The notes: generated by a model not told the origin, from the sequence alone. 64,000 nt of DNA from Dacryopinax spathularia (GCA_037974965.1 JBBPFI010000005.1:868001-932000); one strand, 5' to 3'. Shown: positions 12,054 to 23,386, counted from the first letter of the stretch. Program-made: numbers and translations.

Positions 12054-13228
12054 TCACGCATGAGGCACAGCGACGTCCACCGGTCTCCCATGCTCATCCT
12101 GCCCCACCTGCTCATACACGTACCCCCCGCCCCCCTCCGTCGTCCATCCGTCACTCAGCACCACCTCACTCTCCGGATGTCTCTTCAGCCCAAACAGCAC
12201 CACCCACGTAAACACGACCTGCGTGAGCACATCAAGGATCGAGTCGGCCAGGAAATGGGCTTTCACGGGGAGGATATTGAGGAACGGCCCGAGGAGGATG
12301 AAGATTGGGTAGAGGAGGGAGAGGATTATTTCCCATAGGGCGAGGAAGGTGTAGAATTTTCCGGTGGTGGGAGAGCGGGCGGTGGCGGCGTGGCGGCCGG
12401 GGAGGAGGAGGACGAGTAGGGCGTAGGCGGAGGAGAAGGCGGAGAAGATTAGCCAGCCGTAGGCTGAGTAGCGGGGGTAGGCGTGGGCTGGGCGGACACC
12501 GTCAGCTTGCAAGGTAGTACGGAAGGAAGGGGTTGGGGACGCACAGTATGGCCCATGCGCTACGGCAGTCCCGATCGCGCCGAACACTTCTGTCCCGACG
12601 CCCGAGATGGCCAGGAACACGAGCCGGATGGTCGGTAGCCCGGCGAGGTTACCGAGCACCAAAAGAATCAACGGAGTCGTAAAGCTCCACTGGACGAACC
12701 GGCCATAGAACACCTGCCTCGCATGGATGGGGTTGGACGGCCCGCCCGCAGAGCTATGGTAGAAGGAGAACGCCCAGCCGAGGTTGGTCGCGTATGCGTA
12801 GTAGGACGTGAGGCCGACGATTGTGATCAGGAGCAGGAGCATGCGAAGGAGGCGAGTGGCGAGCGGGCGGCGGAGGAGGGAGAAGAGCAGGCCGAGGAGT
12901 GTGATGGCGTACACTGCGCATACACTTGGCGTCAGTACATTGTACGCCGGATGAGGGAAGGATGGGACGCACGGGCAAAGACGACAATCGCTGTGATCTT
13001 CCCCAATCGGCCAATGGAGTGGACGACCAGTCCCTCCGGGAAGGGGTTAGGCGGCAATGGGTGCGGCCGCCCGGGGCTGTGAGTCTGGCTCGGGATGGGC
13101 GGGATGGGCTCCGGGATCGTCGCTGTGCCCGATGCGCTCGAAGGGTTGGGCAGGGCGGCGGTAGCGACCGCCGCAGCTGCCGCTGTGATCGTAGCCTGAA
13201 GGATGTCTGCGACGTTGTGCAGTGTCAT
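12054..13228 (-). CDS. Opsin-related seven-helix protein without retinal lysine (ORP / HSP30-YRO2-like)
   Basis: Seven-transmembrane protein of the microbial rhodopsin fold. Exons join through introns at 12914-12972 and 12488-12544 to about 340 aa. After a Pro-rich head (PNPSSASGTATIPEPIPPIP) come helices A to G. Helix C holds RQVFYGRFVQWSFTTPLILL, the counterpart of the bacteriorhodopsin R-Y-x-D-W-x-x-T-T-P block: Arg82 and the TTP are kept, but the proton-acceptor Asp85 position is Gln and the donor Asp96 position is not acidic. Helix G reads LADSILDVLTQVVFTWVVLF, where the Schiff-base Lys position (D-x-x-x-K) is Gln. It should therefore neither bind retinal nor pump protons, as in the opsin-related proteins, which are plasma membrane or stress-linked in other fungi. 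The C-terminal tail is Gly- and charge-rich. Start ATG 13226-13228. Confidence 0.85.
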
Positions 13229-14225
13229 TTTGGAAGTGGAGCTCGCTGCTTGCTAGTGAGGTGCTGCTGCGCAAGAGAGGGAGGGTGAGGGATCGAGGGA
13301 TCCAGCAGTATGACCTGTCAGTCGGGGGTTATATGTCCCCCTTGACGGGGACTGCGCTGCTCAGGTGACCGCATCAGCCCGCAGCGCATCCCCACTGCAA
13401 CGGGCAGAGCGGGTGATGAGCGGGCGGAGCGAATAAGAAAGGAAGGACGCCATCGACGGTTCCAGACATCACACACCAAATTGGTCGAGGGGGCTTCTGA
13501 TGGACGAACGTGACCTTCCAGGTCGCTCATTGGAGGACGGAGAGCGTGCGGAGAAACGGAGGAACGGAGGGTGAGACGGAGGCCGGGAGGGTCGATGCTT
13601 GCTGCGGGGTGTGGGTGCGCAAGGGGGGAGGCGCAGTGACGTCACGCGCGTGAGAGAAGGGGCATGATGGCGGTTGATGGCCTCACTTGGAACTGCAATG
13701 TCGTTTTCTACTATGAAACAACGAGCACTTACGTGCAGATTTCGTGTGGTTTACTCGTCGTTACTGCAGATGCCAAGACCGATAATCTTTGTACTCTTCG
13801 CTCCCAGGAGGTCCTTCTTAGAGGGATACATGAGCATCCTGCGGGCGCACGCCGAGCCGCAGGTCCGCAGGCCGAGTTCCACACCACTCTACAGTGCGCC
13901 ACGCAGGATATATATATTCAGTAAACCTTTGTTACACCGGCCCTATACGAGCCGCAAACTCAGCGCGCTTGGGTAGAAGCCGCTCGGGAGGCATGATTTC
14001 TATGCAGAGCGACTTCGGACATAAGGGGAAGAACGGCGTTAACGCTGACGTCGGCGAGCGCTGGCTTGAGATGAAGCTCTCGCTCGGCGAGCGCCATCCT
14101 CACCCTCTGCTTTGCGCAAGTTCGTCCATTGTTCCGTGGCGCTTCAGAGTAGCTATAAGAGGGTTATTGTTGATTCCTGCGTTATCTTGGACAATCGGCC
14201 TTAAGAACCGCTAATCGGCGATAAT
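13229..14225. other. Intergenic region upstream of the opsin-related gene
   Basis: Promoter side of the opsin-related gene and left flank of the LTR element. It holds a perfect CRE palindrome (listed separately) and a TA-rich run around 13908-13918. No gene was recognised in either strand. Confidence 0.45.
13637..13644. promoter_or_regulatory. CRE palindrome TGACGTCA
   Basis: A perfect 8 bp ATF/CREB site, TGACGTCA, about 410 bp upstream of the opsin-related start. Fungal Atf1-type bZIP factors bind this sequence in stress genes, which would fit the stress-linked expression known for HSP30/YRO2 relatives. Binding here is inferred only. Confidence 0.35.
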
Positions 14226-14230
14226 CGTTT

Positions 14231-14408
14231 TGTAAGGGACTACCCTTAGTAATCAACCTGCCATAAGCAGGTTGATGTTTATCTCGTGCCATTAGGGCAC
14301 GCGTGGTTTTCCCACGTCTTCTTTCCTACACCCTGTCGTAGGCAGAATCAATACATTGGTTCTGCGTACTACGGTGTAGATACACCGAAGAGTCTAACGA
14401 CTCTTACA
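14231..14408 (+). repeat. 5' LTR
   Basis: 178 bp direct repeat starting tgtaagggac and ending cgactcttaca. It matches the 3' copy except for one base. Confidence 0.95.
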
Positions 14409-14462
14409 TTTTTTTACGCACGCCTACGTGCGATTCTGCTACAGGGTATTCCCGCTGTTCAT

Positions 14463-17318
14463 ATGGACCAGCGGCAACCTCGTCCGCCTGACGCTCCGCG
14501 CCAGGAAACTCCAGGGACAGCGACCGATGTCTCTGGCATGATACCGCCAGCATCGACGGGCAACAGCCCGGGCGCTGGATGGCAGTCGACGCCAAGCCCT
14601 GTTGGGACTTGGGTAGGACCTCATCCGACGTTACCGTCGGTTGCACCTCCGGCATCGGCCTCGACCCGTGCGATCGACGGCGCGTCGCTCACGAGGATGA
14701 CCTCAGTATCTGGTCCGTCACCGACACCAGCGGGAGGTCACCTCGAGCCTGACTGGGTCGAGCAATCCCGGCCAGTAAGCAGGGCAGCCAGCCCTGGCGT
14801 CCTTACGGCCGTACCAGCGGAAGGTATACACCAGCTGGCTAAGCTGTTCGCCAATCTGGCGCAGGGTTATGATATCCTGAAGAATATCAACCCCGAACAG
14901 GCCGAGGTGATTGCCGAGCTGGCTGCTCGGATAGCTGGAGGGCAAGGGGCGGCGGTGGATGGCGATCCACCATCCGGAGGTGCCTCGAGGGCATCCGGGG
15001 TAAACTCCCCGGCGTCTCATCATGCCCCTATCCAGGAGGATAGTCTCGTCCGTGGTCTACGCCGAGCTGCGGTCCAACCATTGGATGAACCAATTGGTGC
15101 GTCGACTCCTATCGACGAAGGGGACCGTTTAGAGACGGATTCGGTGAGGATCGCTCCTCAGACCGATAGTCAACAAGACCCGGGACTTCGACCTCCCGGT
15201 GGAACCTCCAGGGCTGGCGGCCGATGCTCTGGGCACAAGTACCCCAAGGGGTACTACCGTTCTGAACCGCCCGGCCCGTATGGGAGGGACGGACAGAACG
15301 GAAGATCCATTGGACCTGATCTCGAGGGATTCCCTCGTACCCCGATTCAATCGAGGAAGCATCGTGGGCACACGTCGGCTACGGTCTTCGCGTCCCTAGA
15401 CGAGACACACGGTCGACCTGCCCCGGTGTCGACCGTATTGGTGCCTAACGCACCCAACGCTCGCATCCAGAATTGGCTGGATGATGCGATGGAGCCCCCA
15501 TCGGGAGCTCATAACTCTGGCTTGGTCAAACCAAGACACCCCGACCCGCCCTACTCGGGCGAACAGGATACCGAAGTGTTCCTGACTTTCCTCGCACAAC
15601 TGGTGCGTATGTTCCGCATTGCGGGGACCACTGGCCCCGAGTATACGAGGTGGCAAGTCACAGTCCTCGGACAATACCTGACCGGTTCAGCGTCTCGCTG
15701 GTATGAGGCGAACGTGGAGCAAGGAAGCGTTCCACGGAGGGACTGGGATTTCCCCAGAACGATCAAGGGACTCTACGGCCATTTCTTCACTAATGAAGAA
15801 ACGTACAAGGCGTACGATCGATTCGAGCGCCTTAGCCAAGGCGGCAAGACCGTAGAGGCCTTGAAGGACGAGCTTCTAAACATACTCGGGCAGATGACCG
15901 AGGTACCGAACGAGTACTACATTCGTCGGCGGTTCCTAGAGGCTCTAGGTTCAACTATCCGTACTCGTATTATCGAGAACGGCTACGATCTGGAGCAAGG
16001 CTCCTTCGACGAGCTGTATAATCGCGCTCGCGAGATAGAGCGGGCTAGAGATCTAGCCCGTGAGGTTAACTCTTCGGTTAACTCGTCTCGTGCCTCTGGG
16101 CATGCCTTATCTACACCAGCGGCCAACCGTACCTCTGGCCGAGCGAAACAGTCCGTTTCGACGCACACCCCGCAGGTAGGGGAACGGTCCCTACACCGAC
16201 CGACGCCTAAAGCGGGTGATAAACCGCACAAGACCCGTTTTGGTCGTTCACCGAACGGGGCAGGGGATCGCAACCGATCTATCCCTGATAGATCGAGCTC
16301 TAAGGCCCGAACTCCGGCCCAGAATGGCAAATCGCCTTGGGGGAACGCTTGCTTCAATTGCGGCAAGTCCGGCCACTGGGCCGCGGAATGCCCCAACCAA
16401 AGGGCTGTCCGTTTCGCTGAAACGGGAGAGACCACGAGCCGTATACAGCTCGATGATGGGGGGGTAGAAAGCATCCTCACGGCGTCTGCCGTGCCGGTTG
16501 ACGAAGCCGCTGAGTCCTCCTCAACGGATGACTACATGCATCACCCAGTGGATTCCCCGGGTGTGGAATCATCTCCCGAGGAGTGGGAAACGGATGAGGA
16601 CTGCGGACCTCGCTCACTCTCCGGGGATACTTCATCCCCACCCGAGGATATTCCTCGATTTGCCGTTCGGGCAGCGTACATTACTCCGTGCTCCAAGCTG
16701 AGCACGGTCAGCGTATCTGCTGTCTCTCCTCGCTTGGGGAGCAAGACGCCAGACCCGGGCGATCTATGGCGGCACGATAATACCGTGCGCTTGCGCAAGG
16801 GCCAGCCCTTGCGGGATCCGGTGGCTTCTTCACCGATCGAGTGCTATATTGGGATTGATGGGCACCCCGCTTGGGCGCTGATTGACAGCGGCGCAGAGAT
16901 CGATACGATCTCGGCCGATTTCGTCAAAGCGCACAATCTCCGCTTTGAAAAGCTGGATACCCCAGTCGCTCTGCAACAGATGAGCAGAGGTAGCCGAACT
17001 GTCATCCAGTTCGGACTTCACGCGGAAGTGAAGGTCTTGGACAAAACGTCCAGCCACTATTTCGATATAGTGAATATGGATAAATACCAAGTCATCCTTG
17101 GACTGCCTTTCGGCAGGCGGTTCCAGGTCCTCGTGGACCTGTACGATAAGGGTGTCCTTATCGGAGGAAGGGGTGGCTCCTGGCTCCCTTCGGGATCTAG
17201 GTTGTCTAGCAACCTGGCCTTACCTGGCGTGATCAGTAGCCCGGATGGTTCATCATCCGGGAGGGTGCATAAGAGAGTGTACCCACCTTCCCGCCCGGGA
17301 AGGACGAGCCAGCATTGA
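14463..17318 (+). CDS. gag: gag and protease region of the LTR element
   Basis: Structural polyprotein region. A Pro/Ser-rich head leads to a retrotransposon gag domain around SRWYEANVEQG and LYGHFFTNEETYKAYDRFER, then a basic Ser-rich linker and a single CCHC knuckle (CFNCGKSGHWAAECPNQR). A retropepsin-like protease follows, with AWALIDSGAEIDTIS as the active-site loop and VILGLPF further on. An earlier ATG in frame lies within the LTR; the ATG used here follows it. The pol region follows downstream in the same frame after the gag stop, an arrangement that in some retroelements is expressed by read-through. Confidence 0.85.
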   Translation: MDQRQPRPPDAPRQETPGTATDVSGMIPPASTGNSPGAGWQSTPSPVGTWVGPHPTLPSVAPPASASTRAIDGASLTRMTSVSGPSPTPAGGHLEPDWVEQSRPVSRAASPGVLTAVPAEGIHQLAKLFANLAQGYDILKNINPEQAEVIAELAARIAGGQGAAVDGDPPSGGASRASGVNSPASHHAPIQEDSLVRGLRRAAVQPLDEPIGASTPIDEGDRLETDSVRIAPQTDSQQDPGLRPPGGTSRAGGRCSGHKYPKGYYRSEPPGPYGRDGQNGRSIGPDLEGFPRTPIQSRKHRGHTSATVFASLDETHGRPAPVSTVLVPNAPNARIQNWLDDAMEPPSGAHNSGLVKPRHPDPPYSGEQDTEVFLTFLAQLVRMFRIAGTTGPEYTRWQVTVLGQYLTGSASRWYEANVEQGSVPRRDWDFPRTIKGLYGHFFTNEETYKAYDRFERLSQGGKTVEALKDELLNILGQMTEVPNEYYIRRRFLEALGSTIRTRIIENGYDLEQGSFDELYNRAREIERARDLAREVNSSVNSSRASGHALSTPAANRTSGRAKQSVSTHTPQVGERSLHRPTPKAGDKPHKTRFGRSPNGAGDRNRSIPDRSSSKARTPAQNGKSPWGNACFNCGKSGHWAAECPNQRAVRFAETGETTSRIQLDDGGVESILTASAVPVDEAAESSSTDDYMHHPVDSPGVESSPEEWETDEDCGPRSLSGDTSSPPEDIPRFAVRAAYITPCSKLSTVSVSAVSPRLGSKTPDPGDLWRHDNTVRLRKGQPLRDPVASSPIECYIGIDGHPAWALIDSGAEIDTISADFVKAHNLRFEKLDTPVALQQMSRGSRTVIQFGLHAEVKVLDKTSSHYFDIVNMDKYQVILGLPFGRRFQVLVDLYDKGVLIGGRGGSWLPSGSRLSSNLALPGVISSPDGSSSGRVHKRVYPPSRPGRTSQH

Positions 17319-17450
17319 CTCGTAGCGGAGACCTCTTCGACAAGGGCTACCATCGCCCCGACGGAGAGCTCTCCGCGGACGCTCGTCGCCGTACAATCGG
17401 CGTCTGCCCTCAAAGGTGGGGAAGGTCTTTCCTCGTACCCAGAGGAACAT

Positions 17451-20400
17451 ATGCAAGGTATACGAGATACCTTGATCGGGGAGATAGTGGACCTCACGGG
17501 GGAGATTCCCCCCGTGCTCCCGCCCTTGAGGGCGGTCAATCACCGCATCAATCTGATTGATGATAACGCGTCCTACGTGACGCGGCGTCCTACCTGTCCC
17601 GAAGCGCACCTCGATGAGCTGCGAGAAAAGACCCAGCAGTACCAAACTGCTGGATGGTGGGAACCCAGCTTCTCTGGTAACGCGTTGCCTATGCTCTGCG
17701 TTACCAAGAAGAACGGCAAGCTGCGCACGACAGTGGACTGTCGTGAACGTAACGCCAATACTGTAAAGGACGTTACGCCCATGCCGGATCAGGACGAGAT
17801 CCGCCAATGGGTCGCTCGACACCCATTCAGATCCAAGTTGGATCTGCGTAATGCATTCGAAATGCTTCGAGTGGAGCCAGACGATGTCTGGAAGACTACC
17901 TTCAAAAATCCCTTTGGGACTTTTGTTAGCCATGTGGGGCAACAGGGAGACTGCAACCTCCCTGCATCATTCCAACGAATGATGATGTTCATCTTCCAGG
18001 AACACTGGATGACCAAGGTAGTCTCGTACCTTGACGACATGTTCATCGTCGGAGAGTCCTTAGTCGAAGCGATCGAAAACCTACGGGTGGTTTTCGCTAT
18101 TCTGCGAGAGCAGAAACTATACTTGTCGGTGGACAAGGTCTGTCTGCTTTCAGACAGTATCGAATGCCTCGGGCATACGATTACGGATGACGGCATATAC
18201 GCCGATGAGGACAAGATGTCCGTTATCCGCAACGCGGCTTTCCCGCGGGATGTTAAGTCCATGCAGAGTTTTCTCGGCATGGTAACATACCTGGCTGCAT
18301 ATATGCCAGGGGTCGCAGCATATACTGCGCCCCTATCCGCGCTTACGCACAAGAACAAGAAGTTCTTGGTTACGCCAATGCATAAGCATTGTTTTCAGAA
18401 AATCCTGGCCATGACGGACAGGTACCCGGTGCTTAAACCCATCGATCCGAAGAACGGATTACCGATCTTCGTCATTACCGACGCGTCTGTAACAGGCGTC
18501 GGCGCCTATTACGGGCAAGGCCCTTCCTGGGACCAAGTACAACCGGCGGCGTTTCATTCGCGCCGGTTTACGAATGCGCAGATGGCGTATCCGACGTACG
18601 AGCAGGAACTGCTCGGAGTGCTCGAAGCTCTCCTCAAATGGGAGGACAAGCTCATCGGGCGCCGGTTTACGGTGGTCACCGACCATGAATCCCTGCGTTA
18701 TCTTCAAACGCAGTCATCCTTGTCTAGACGACAAGCCCGGGCCTTGGAGTTCTTGGCCCGGTTTGACTGCACCTTTATGCACGTACCGGGACGACTTAAC
18801 GTCGTCTCGGATTGGCTCTCTCGCTTCACCAAGGAGAAGTCGAGCGTCACGGCTGACGCTCGAATCGACAAGGAAGGGGATACCCTATCCTTGGCAAGAC
18901 GCGCTGAGCTTATGCCCAACGTATCCATTCGCATCATGCAAACGCGATACCAAGGGACGAAGATCCCCCCTTGGGAGAGGGTGGAGCGCCCTGAACCCCG
19001 TACACTAGAAAGTGTACGGATTAACAATCCCAAGCCCAAACGGGCTAAGGCTGATATCCCGGCCATAGACCGGTCCGAACCGCGCGTACGCGAAAGCGTG
19101 CGAATCAACGGTGACCCCAAAGGGACACCGGCGCCTTCTGCTGCCACTGAAGTGGCTGTTGCCGCTGACGCTATTGCCGGGGCTGTGGCTCCGGCGGTTG
19201 ATAACCTCGTCTCTATAGACGAGGGTGACGTCTCGGGCTTGGGCGAGGGACATTATAGCCCTCGGGGAACTAGTACGAACCGGTCCATCTTGGATCGAGA
19301 AGATCGACTGCTCACAGTCGCCGACTCCCGATCCCCGGGGGTCCCAGCCTCGCTGGAGTTCACGGATCAGCCTGATCTGCTCCGGGCCATTCACCGGGGA
19401 TACGCGGACGATCCCTTCTATAAGAAGGTGCAGGCAACATTGCCTGGATCCACCCTGTTCGCATTAGACGCAGGGGGTTTCCTCCTATCCCTCTCCGGTG
19501 GCGGATCGGCGGTATACGTACCCGAATCATGGGTCGATGGACGCAAGGTACATTCATTGCTCATCGAGCAAGCGCACATTGGCGTAGGACATTTCGGTCC
19601 TACGAAGACTTGGGGCTCGCTTTCACCCCAATTCTGGTGGCCGGGCATGTCCCGGGAAATCAAGGCTTATTGTAAAGCCTGCCCTCGATGCGTTACGTCA
19701 AAGGACTCGACGTCCAAGCCTGTTGGCTTGCTTCATTCCCTTCCTATTCCGGAAGCGCCATGGCGTTCGATCGCCATGGATTTCATGGGTCCTTTGCCGC
19801 CCTCTGGCGGGTTCGACTATTTATTAGTCGTTGTTTGCCGATTTTCGGCGATGATCCACCTCATCCCTCTGATGACTACATCATCATCGGCGGATGTGGC
19901 TCGCTTCCTCCTCAGGGAGGTGATCCGCTTGCACGGGGTCCCTGCGAGTATCGTATCTGATAGGGATACGAAGTTTACTGCCAAATACTGGCAGGAACTG
20001 CATAAACAGCTAGGGACAAAGCTGCTTATGTCCACCGCCTTCCACCCGCAAACGGATGGGGTAACCGAACGCATGGTTCGCTCGGTAACGCAGGTGCTGC
20101 GCGCCGTCATCAAGGACGATCAGACGGATTGGTTCTACCGTCTGCCCATGGTGGAATTCGCGGTTAACGCTAGCGTTAGCGCTTCCACGGGCTTCAGCCC
20201 GTTTGAACTCAACTATGGGTATACCCCATCCTTGACCAACGTGGTCAAGCATACCGAGTCCGAATTCCTCGGAGTAGATCGATATGCCCGAGAAGCTCGG
20301 TATAATGTGCGCATTGCTACGGATGCGATTATCGAGGCACGGGTACAGCAGGCCTCGTCAGCCAATCGACACCGGCGACCTGCGCCGGAGTACCAAGTGA

Positions 20401-20924
20401 ACGACTTGGTTTACTTGTCTACGCGGAACTTAGCTGTTCCGAAGGGCAGGGTTGCGAAGCTCATGCCTCGCTACATTGGTCCATTCACGGTCACCAAGGT
20501 GACCGGCACCGATAACTGTAAGTTATCGCTCCCAGATTTTATGCTGGCACGCCGTATCCATCCGGTGTTCCATACGAGCCTGCTTAGGCCGTATGTGCAG
20601 TCTGACTCTGCGATCTTTCCAGATCGCAGCCCCGAAGCTGTTTTCGGAGATGCTCCAGCCGATGAGGAGTACGTCGAACAAATCGACGACCACAGATGGC
20701 ATCGGGGCCAACTGCGCTTCCACTTCGTCTGGTCTGACGGCACCCAAACGTGGGAGCCGCTAGGCAAGGCAGACCGATTGGCTGCCTTGGATGAATACCT
20801 CGCATTGCGAGGGGTCCGTAACCCGGACGAACTTCCCCAAATCGGGAAGGAAGGGAGATCGGGGGTTTCCCCGCACAACCATAAGGCCAGAAGGCCAGAA
20901 GCACGGAAGCCGCGAAGCCCTTGA
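17451..20924 (+). CDS. pol: pol region of the LTR element: RT, RNase H, integrase, chromodomain
   Basis: Polymerase polyprotein region. RT is seen at MLCVTKKNGKLRTTVDCRER, SKLDLRNAFEMLRVEPDD and the catalytic YLDDMFI box. RNase H has FVITDASVTGVGAYYGQGPS and YPTYEQELLGVLEALLKWED. Integrase shows the H-H-C-C zinc binding region (AHIGVGHFGPTKTWG... CKACPRC), the first Asp in WRSIAMDFMGPLPPSGGFDY, the second in GVPASIVSDRDTKFT, and Glu after FHPQTDGVTERMVRSV. The tail has a chromodomain-like strand set (EEYVEQIDDHRWHRGQLRFH and FVWSDGTQTWEPL), which in chromoviruses guides insertion to chromatin. Open throughout as given. Confidence 0.92.
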   Translation: MQGIRDTLIGEIVDLTGEIPPVLPPLRAVNHRINLIDDNASYVTRRPTCPEAHLDELREKTQQYQTAGWWEPSFSGNALPMLCVTKKNGKLRTTVDCRERNANTVKDVTPMPDQDEIRQWVARHPFRSKLDLRNAFEMLRVEPDDVWKTTFKNPFGTFVSHVGQQGDCNLPASFQRMMMFIFQEHWMTKVVSYLDDMFIVGESLVEAIENLRVVFAILREQKLYLSVDKVCLLSDSIECLGHTITDDGIYADEDKMSVIRNAAFPRDVKSMQSFLGMVTYLAAYMPGVAAYTAPLSALTHKNKKFLVTPMHKHCFQKILAMTDRYPVLKPIDPKNGLPIFVITDASVTGVGAYYGQGPSWDQVQPAAFHSRRFTNAQMAYPTYEQELLGVLEALLKWEDKLIGRRFTVVTDHESLRYLQTQSSLSRRQARALEFLARFDCTFMHVPGRLNVVSDWLSRFTKEKSSVTADARIDKEGDTLSLARRAELMPNVSIRIMQTRYQGTKIPPWERVERPEPRTLESVRINNPKPKRAKADIPAIDRSEPRVRESVRINGDPKGTPAPSAATEVAVAADAIAGAVAPAVDNLVSIDEGDVSGLGEGHYSPRGTSTNRSILDREDRLLTVADSRSPGVPASLEFTDQPDLLRAIHRGYADDPFYKKVQATLPGSTLFALDAGGFLLSLSGGGSAVYVPESWVDGRKVHSLLIEQAHIGVGHFGPTKTWGSLSPQFWWPGMSREIKAYCKACPRCVTSKDSTSKPVGLLHSLPIPEAPWRSIAMDFMGPLPPSGGFDYLLVVVCRFSAMIHLIPLMTTSSSADVARFLLREVIRLHGVPASIVSDRDTKFTAKYWQELHKQLGTKLLMSTAFHPQTDGVTERMVRSVTQVLRAVIKDDQTDWFYRLPMVEFAVNASVSASTGFSPFELNYGYTPSLTNVVKHTESEFLGVDRYAREARYNVRIATDAIIEARVQQASSANRHRRPAPEYQVNDLVYLSTRNLAVPKGRVAKLMPRYIGPFTVTKVTGTDNCKLSLPDFMLARRIHPVFHTSLLRPYVQSDSAIFPDRSPEAVFGDAPADEEYVEQIDDHRWHRGQLRFHFVWSDGTQTWEPLGKADRLAALDEYLALRGVRNPDELPQIGKEGRSGVSPHNHKARRPEARKPRSP

Positions 20925-20951
20925 CTACGCGGAAGAAGCAATTTCTTTTGT

Positions 20952-23386
20952 ATGCTTCTTTCTTCCGCCTGGTGCGGGAGCAATCACGGGCCTAATCTGC
21001 CCGTGCCCGCCTTCACAAGGCGGAACGCCTCTAATATTGAGGCCACCACCCTTACTAAGGGCGGCGTCAGCGAGCTCGAGCTCGACATCCCCTCTCCACC
21101 CGCGACCACCCACCCCGCCTCGATGAACGACGAGGAGGAACCGCTGTTCCTCCCCGACAGCCCCCCTCCAGCCCCGGCTCGAGCTAGCAATAGCTCGCCG
21201 ATACATCGTTCAGATGTATCGGGAAACTCCTTGGGCGTGGACTTAGGTCCATCGTCCAGTACTGCGGTGGAGTCATCCACCGATGCCGACTCAGTAGCTG
21301 CCTCGGCTGCTGCTGCTGTCGCTGCTGCCGTCGTACCAGGCGCGGCAGCGTTTCCAGCCACAAATTGGCCGGCCACGTCGACACCCCCTGTCTCGACAGC
21401 CATTACGGCTGAACCATCCCTCGTAGCCTGGTCTACGCCCCCCTCCGGATCTTCGTCCGCGGTGATGGTGTCACCGATAACTACGGCGTCCTCTATGGAC
21501 TTCGTATCCCACGAGCAGCTTGTAACCCGCTGCTCGGAACTCGCGGAGCAACTCCGTGTCCGCACTATCGAGCGTGATGATGCTCGCGCGTCCATCGTGA
21601 GCTGGAATCGTGCTCTGGACGAGGCCAACCGCAAGGTTGGGATACTCGAAGGTCGCGTGTATGACCTCGAAAACCAGCTCGAACGAGCTAAGGCCAGGGA
21701 GGTGTCCCTGGAAAAGGCCCGGGACTCAGCGGAGTCCCGCTGGGAGTCGATGCAGGTACAGCTTGCCGAGTATATCACTCGGTGCACGGAGGAGCGGGAG
21801 AGGACGGACCACGCCCGTGGACAGAGAAACCGCCTGGAGCGGAAGTACACGGAGCTCAGGCGAGAGTACGATATCGTAGAGGAGGATCTACGTCGCCTTC
21901 GACGTGGTGCGGACCGTTCCAAGGGAAAGGAACGCGCCTCCTCCCCGAGGAACTCTCGGTCGCCTACCCCCTACAAGGAGGGGGTGGGTACCGGGCTTCC
22001 CGGCGACCTGCTCGATCGCCGACGCGCTCATCCTCTGAGGATGAGGATATGGATCGAGGTGACCGCTCCCCGACCCCTCGCACCCGCTCGCCAACCCCGC
22101 CGGCGCGAACACCGACTCCCGACCCGCATGCCGGGAGGATAACCTCACGGGACTACTGTGAGAAGAGCATTGCCAGCCCTTCTTACATTTTCCCTCAGCC
22201 TGACGTCCCGTCAGGACCGGCTCAGGCGTCTTCATCGAGGGCTGCCTCGCTTGTTCCCCCGTCCTCATCAAGGACGGCACCATCGAACTCGAGGGGAACT
22301 CCCTCGTATGCGAGTGTTGCTCAAACACCCGCATATACTCCTCTGGGTAAACGCCCAGCTGAAGAACCTCCGATGGGTCCCCCTCCCCGCAAGCTTCCCA
22401 CTCCTAGGAGTGGCTCCGTCCCCCTGGGGGACATTCCTGACGGCTCTACGAGTCATCAGGCTCATCCTCCCCTTCCAGGGGCGCCGGAGCTTCCCCCGGA
22501 TCCACCATGGAGACACGTGAGGAGTCCTCACGATATCACAGCCTTGCGCCAGGCTGGTGGTGAAGTTTGGCGTCGCCTCAAGACCGACGCGCCCGTGTAT
22601 CGTGCACGGTTCGGGGCTACCCGGGAATACCTGAAGTGGGAAGGGCTTGCCGACAAGCCCCTCCTCAGTAAGGATAACCTGCGAAATGCAGGGCGTGGCG
22701 TGCGTCGCACGATGGACGGCCGATATTATCGACCGGATGCCGATATCTTCTTCGAGATCGATAAGATCCGAGAGAACATGGTTAAGAGCAACCATGTAAC
22801 CAAGGCCATGCGGACCTTGTTCTTCGAGGAGCTCCTCCCCTCGCTCTTCCAAACGCCTACCTCTTGGCAGGAAGCCATGGACGGGTATTCCATCCCGGAT
22901 CGCCCATCCTCTCGGATGGTGTTCAATATTCTGGCTGCTTTCGAGCCAGTTCCTTGGGGTGCCCCAAACGTCCCCGTTACGTGGTCCCGGCGCGAGGTGG
23001 TGCGCCAGCTCTCCCTCACCGGCTTGGCCCGGGGTTCTAGTGAGAAGATGAATCACTACTTCGCCCGCAAGAAGGGCGAGCGTCCGTATATCATATACGA
23101 TCATCAGCTTCCCTATTGGGACGCTGCGAATTTCACGGAGCCCCGCGACGGGGCGGCTCCGACCGCACAAGGGCTCGCGGCGCACATCGAGCGTTTCGGG
23201 GATGGCCATACGCCTGCCCCGGCACCTCCTCCTGCTCCTGCTCCTGCTCCGGCACCTCCTACGTCGGTGCCGGCTCTACCGGCCATGGACCCAGTCCGTG
23301 ACTGGGCGGAACACCCAGCGCCGGGTGCCCCGGATCCCGACGATATCTGGGATCCGCGCAATCCCGACTCGGCACCCGAGTACTGA
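20952..23386 (+). other. Extra coding region between pol and 3' LTR, coiled coil
   Basis: Not a usual Ty3/gypsy part. The first half encodes a Ser/Pro/Ala-rich head and a strong heptad coiled coil (for example DLENQLERAKAREVSLEKAR and LERKYTELRREYDIVEEDLR). The second half encodes Pro-rich sequence and a compact folded-looking block (EVWRRLKTDAPVYRARFGAT, AMRTLFFEELLPSLFQTPTS), then a Pro/Ala-rich tail. There is no signal peptide or membrane span, so it is not envelope-like. It is not one continuous frame. Function unknown; could be an added gag-like or acquired host-derived protein. Confidence 0.6.

Noticed and set aside
11731-12211. Forward frames in the gap before the opsin-related gene
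   Set aside because: They run antisense into that gene, and none has a domain or splice sites.
20952-23386. An envelope-like gene in the LTR element
   Set aside because: The region has no signal peptide, membrane span or glycoprotein-like cysteines; a coiled coil instead.
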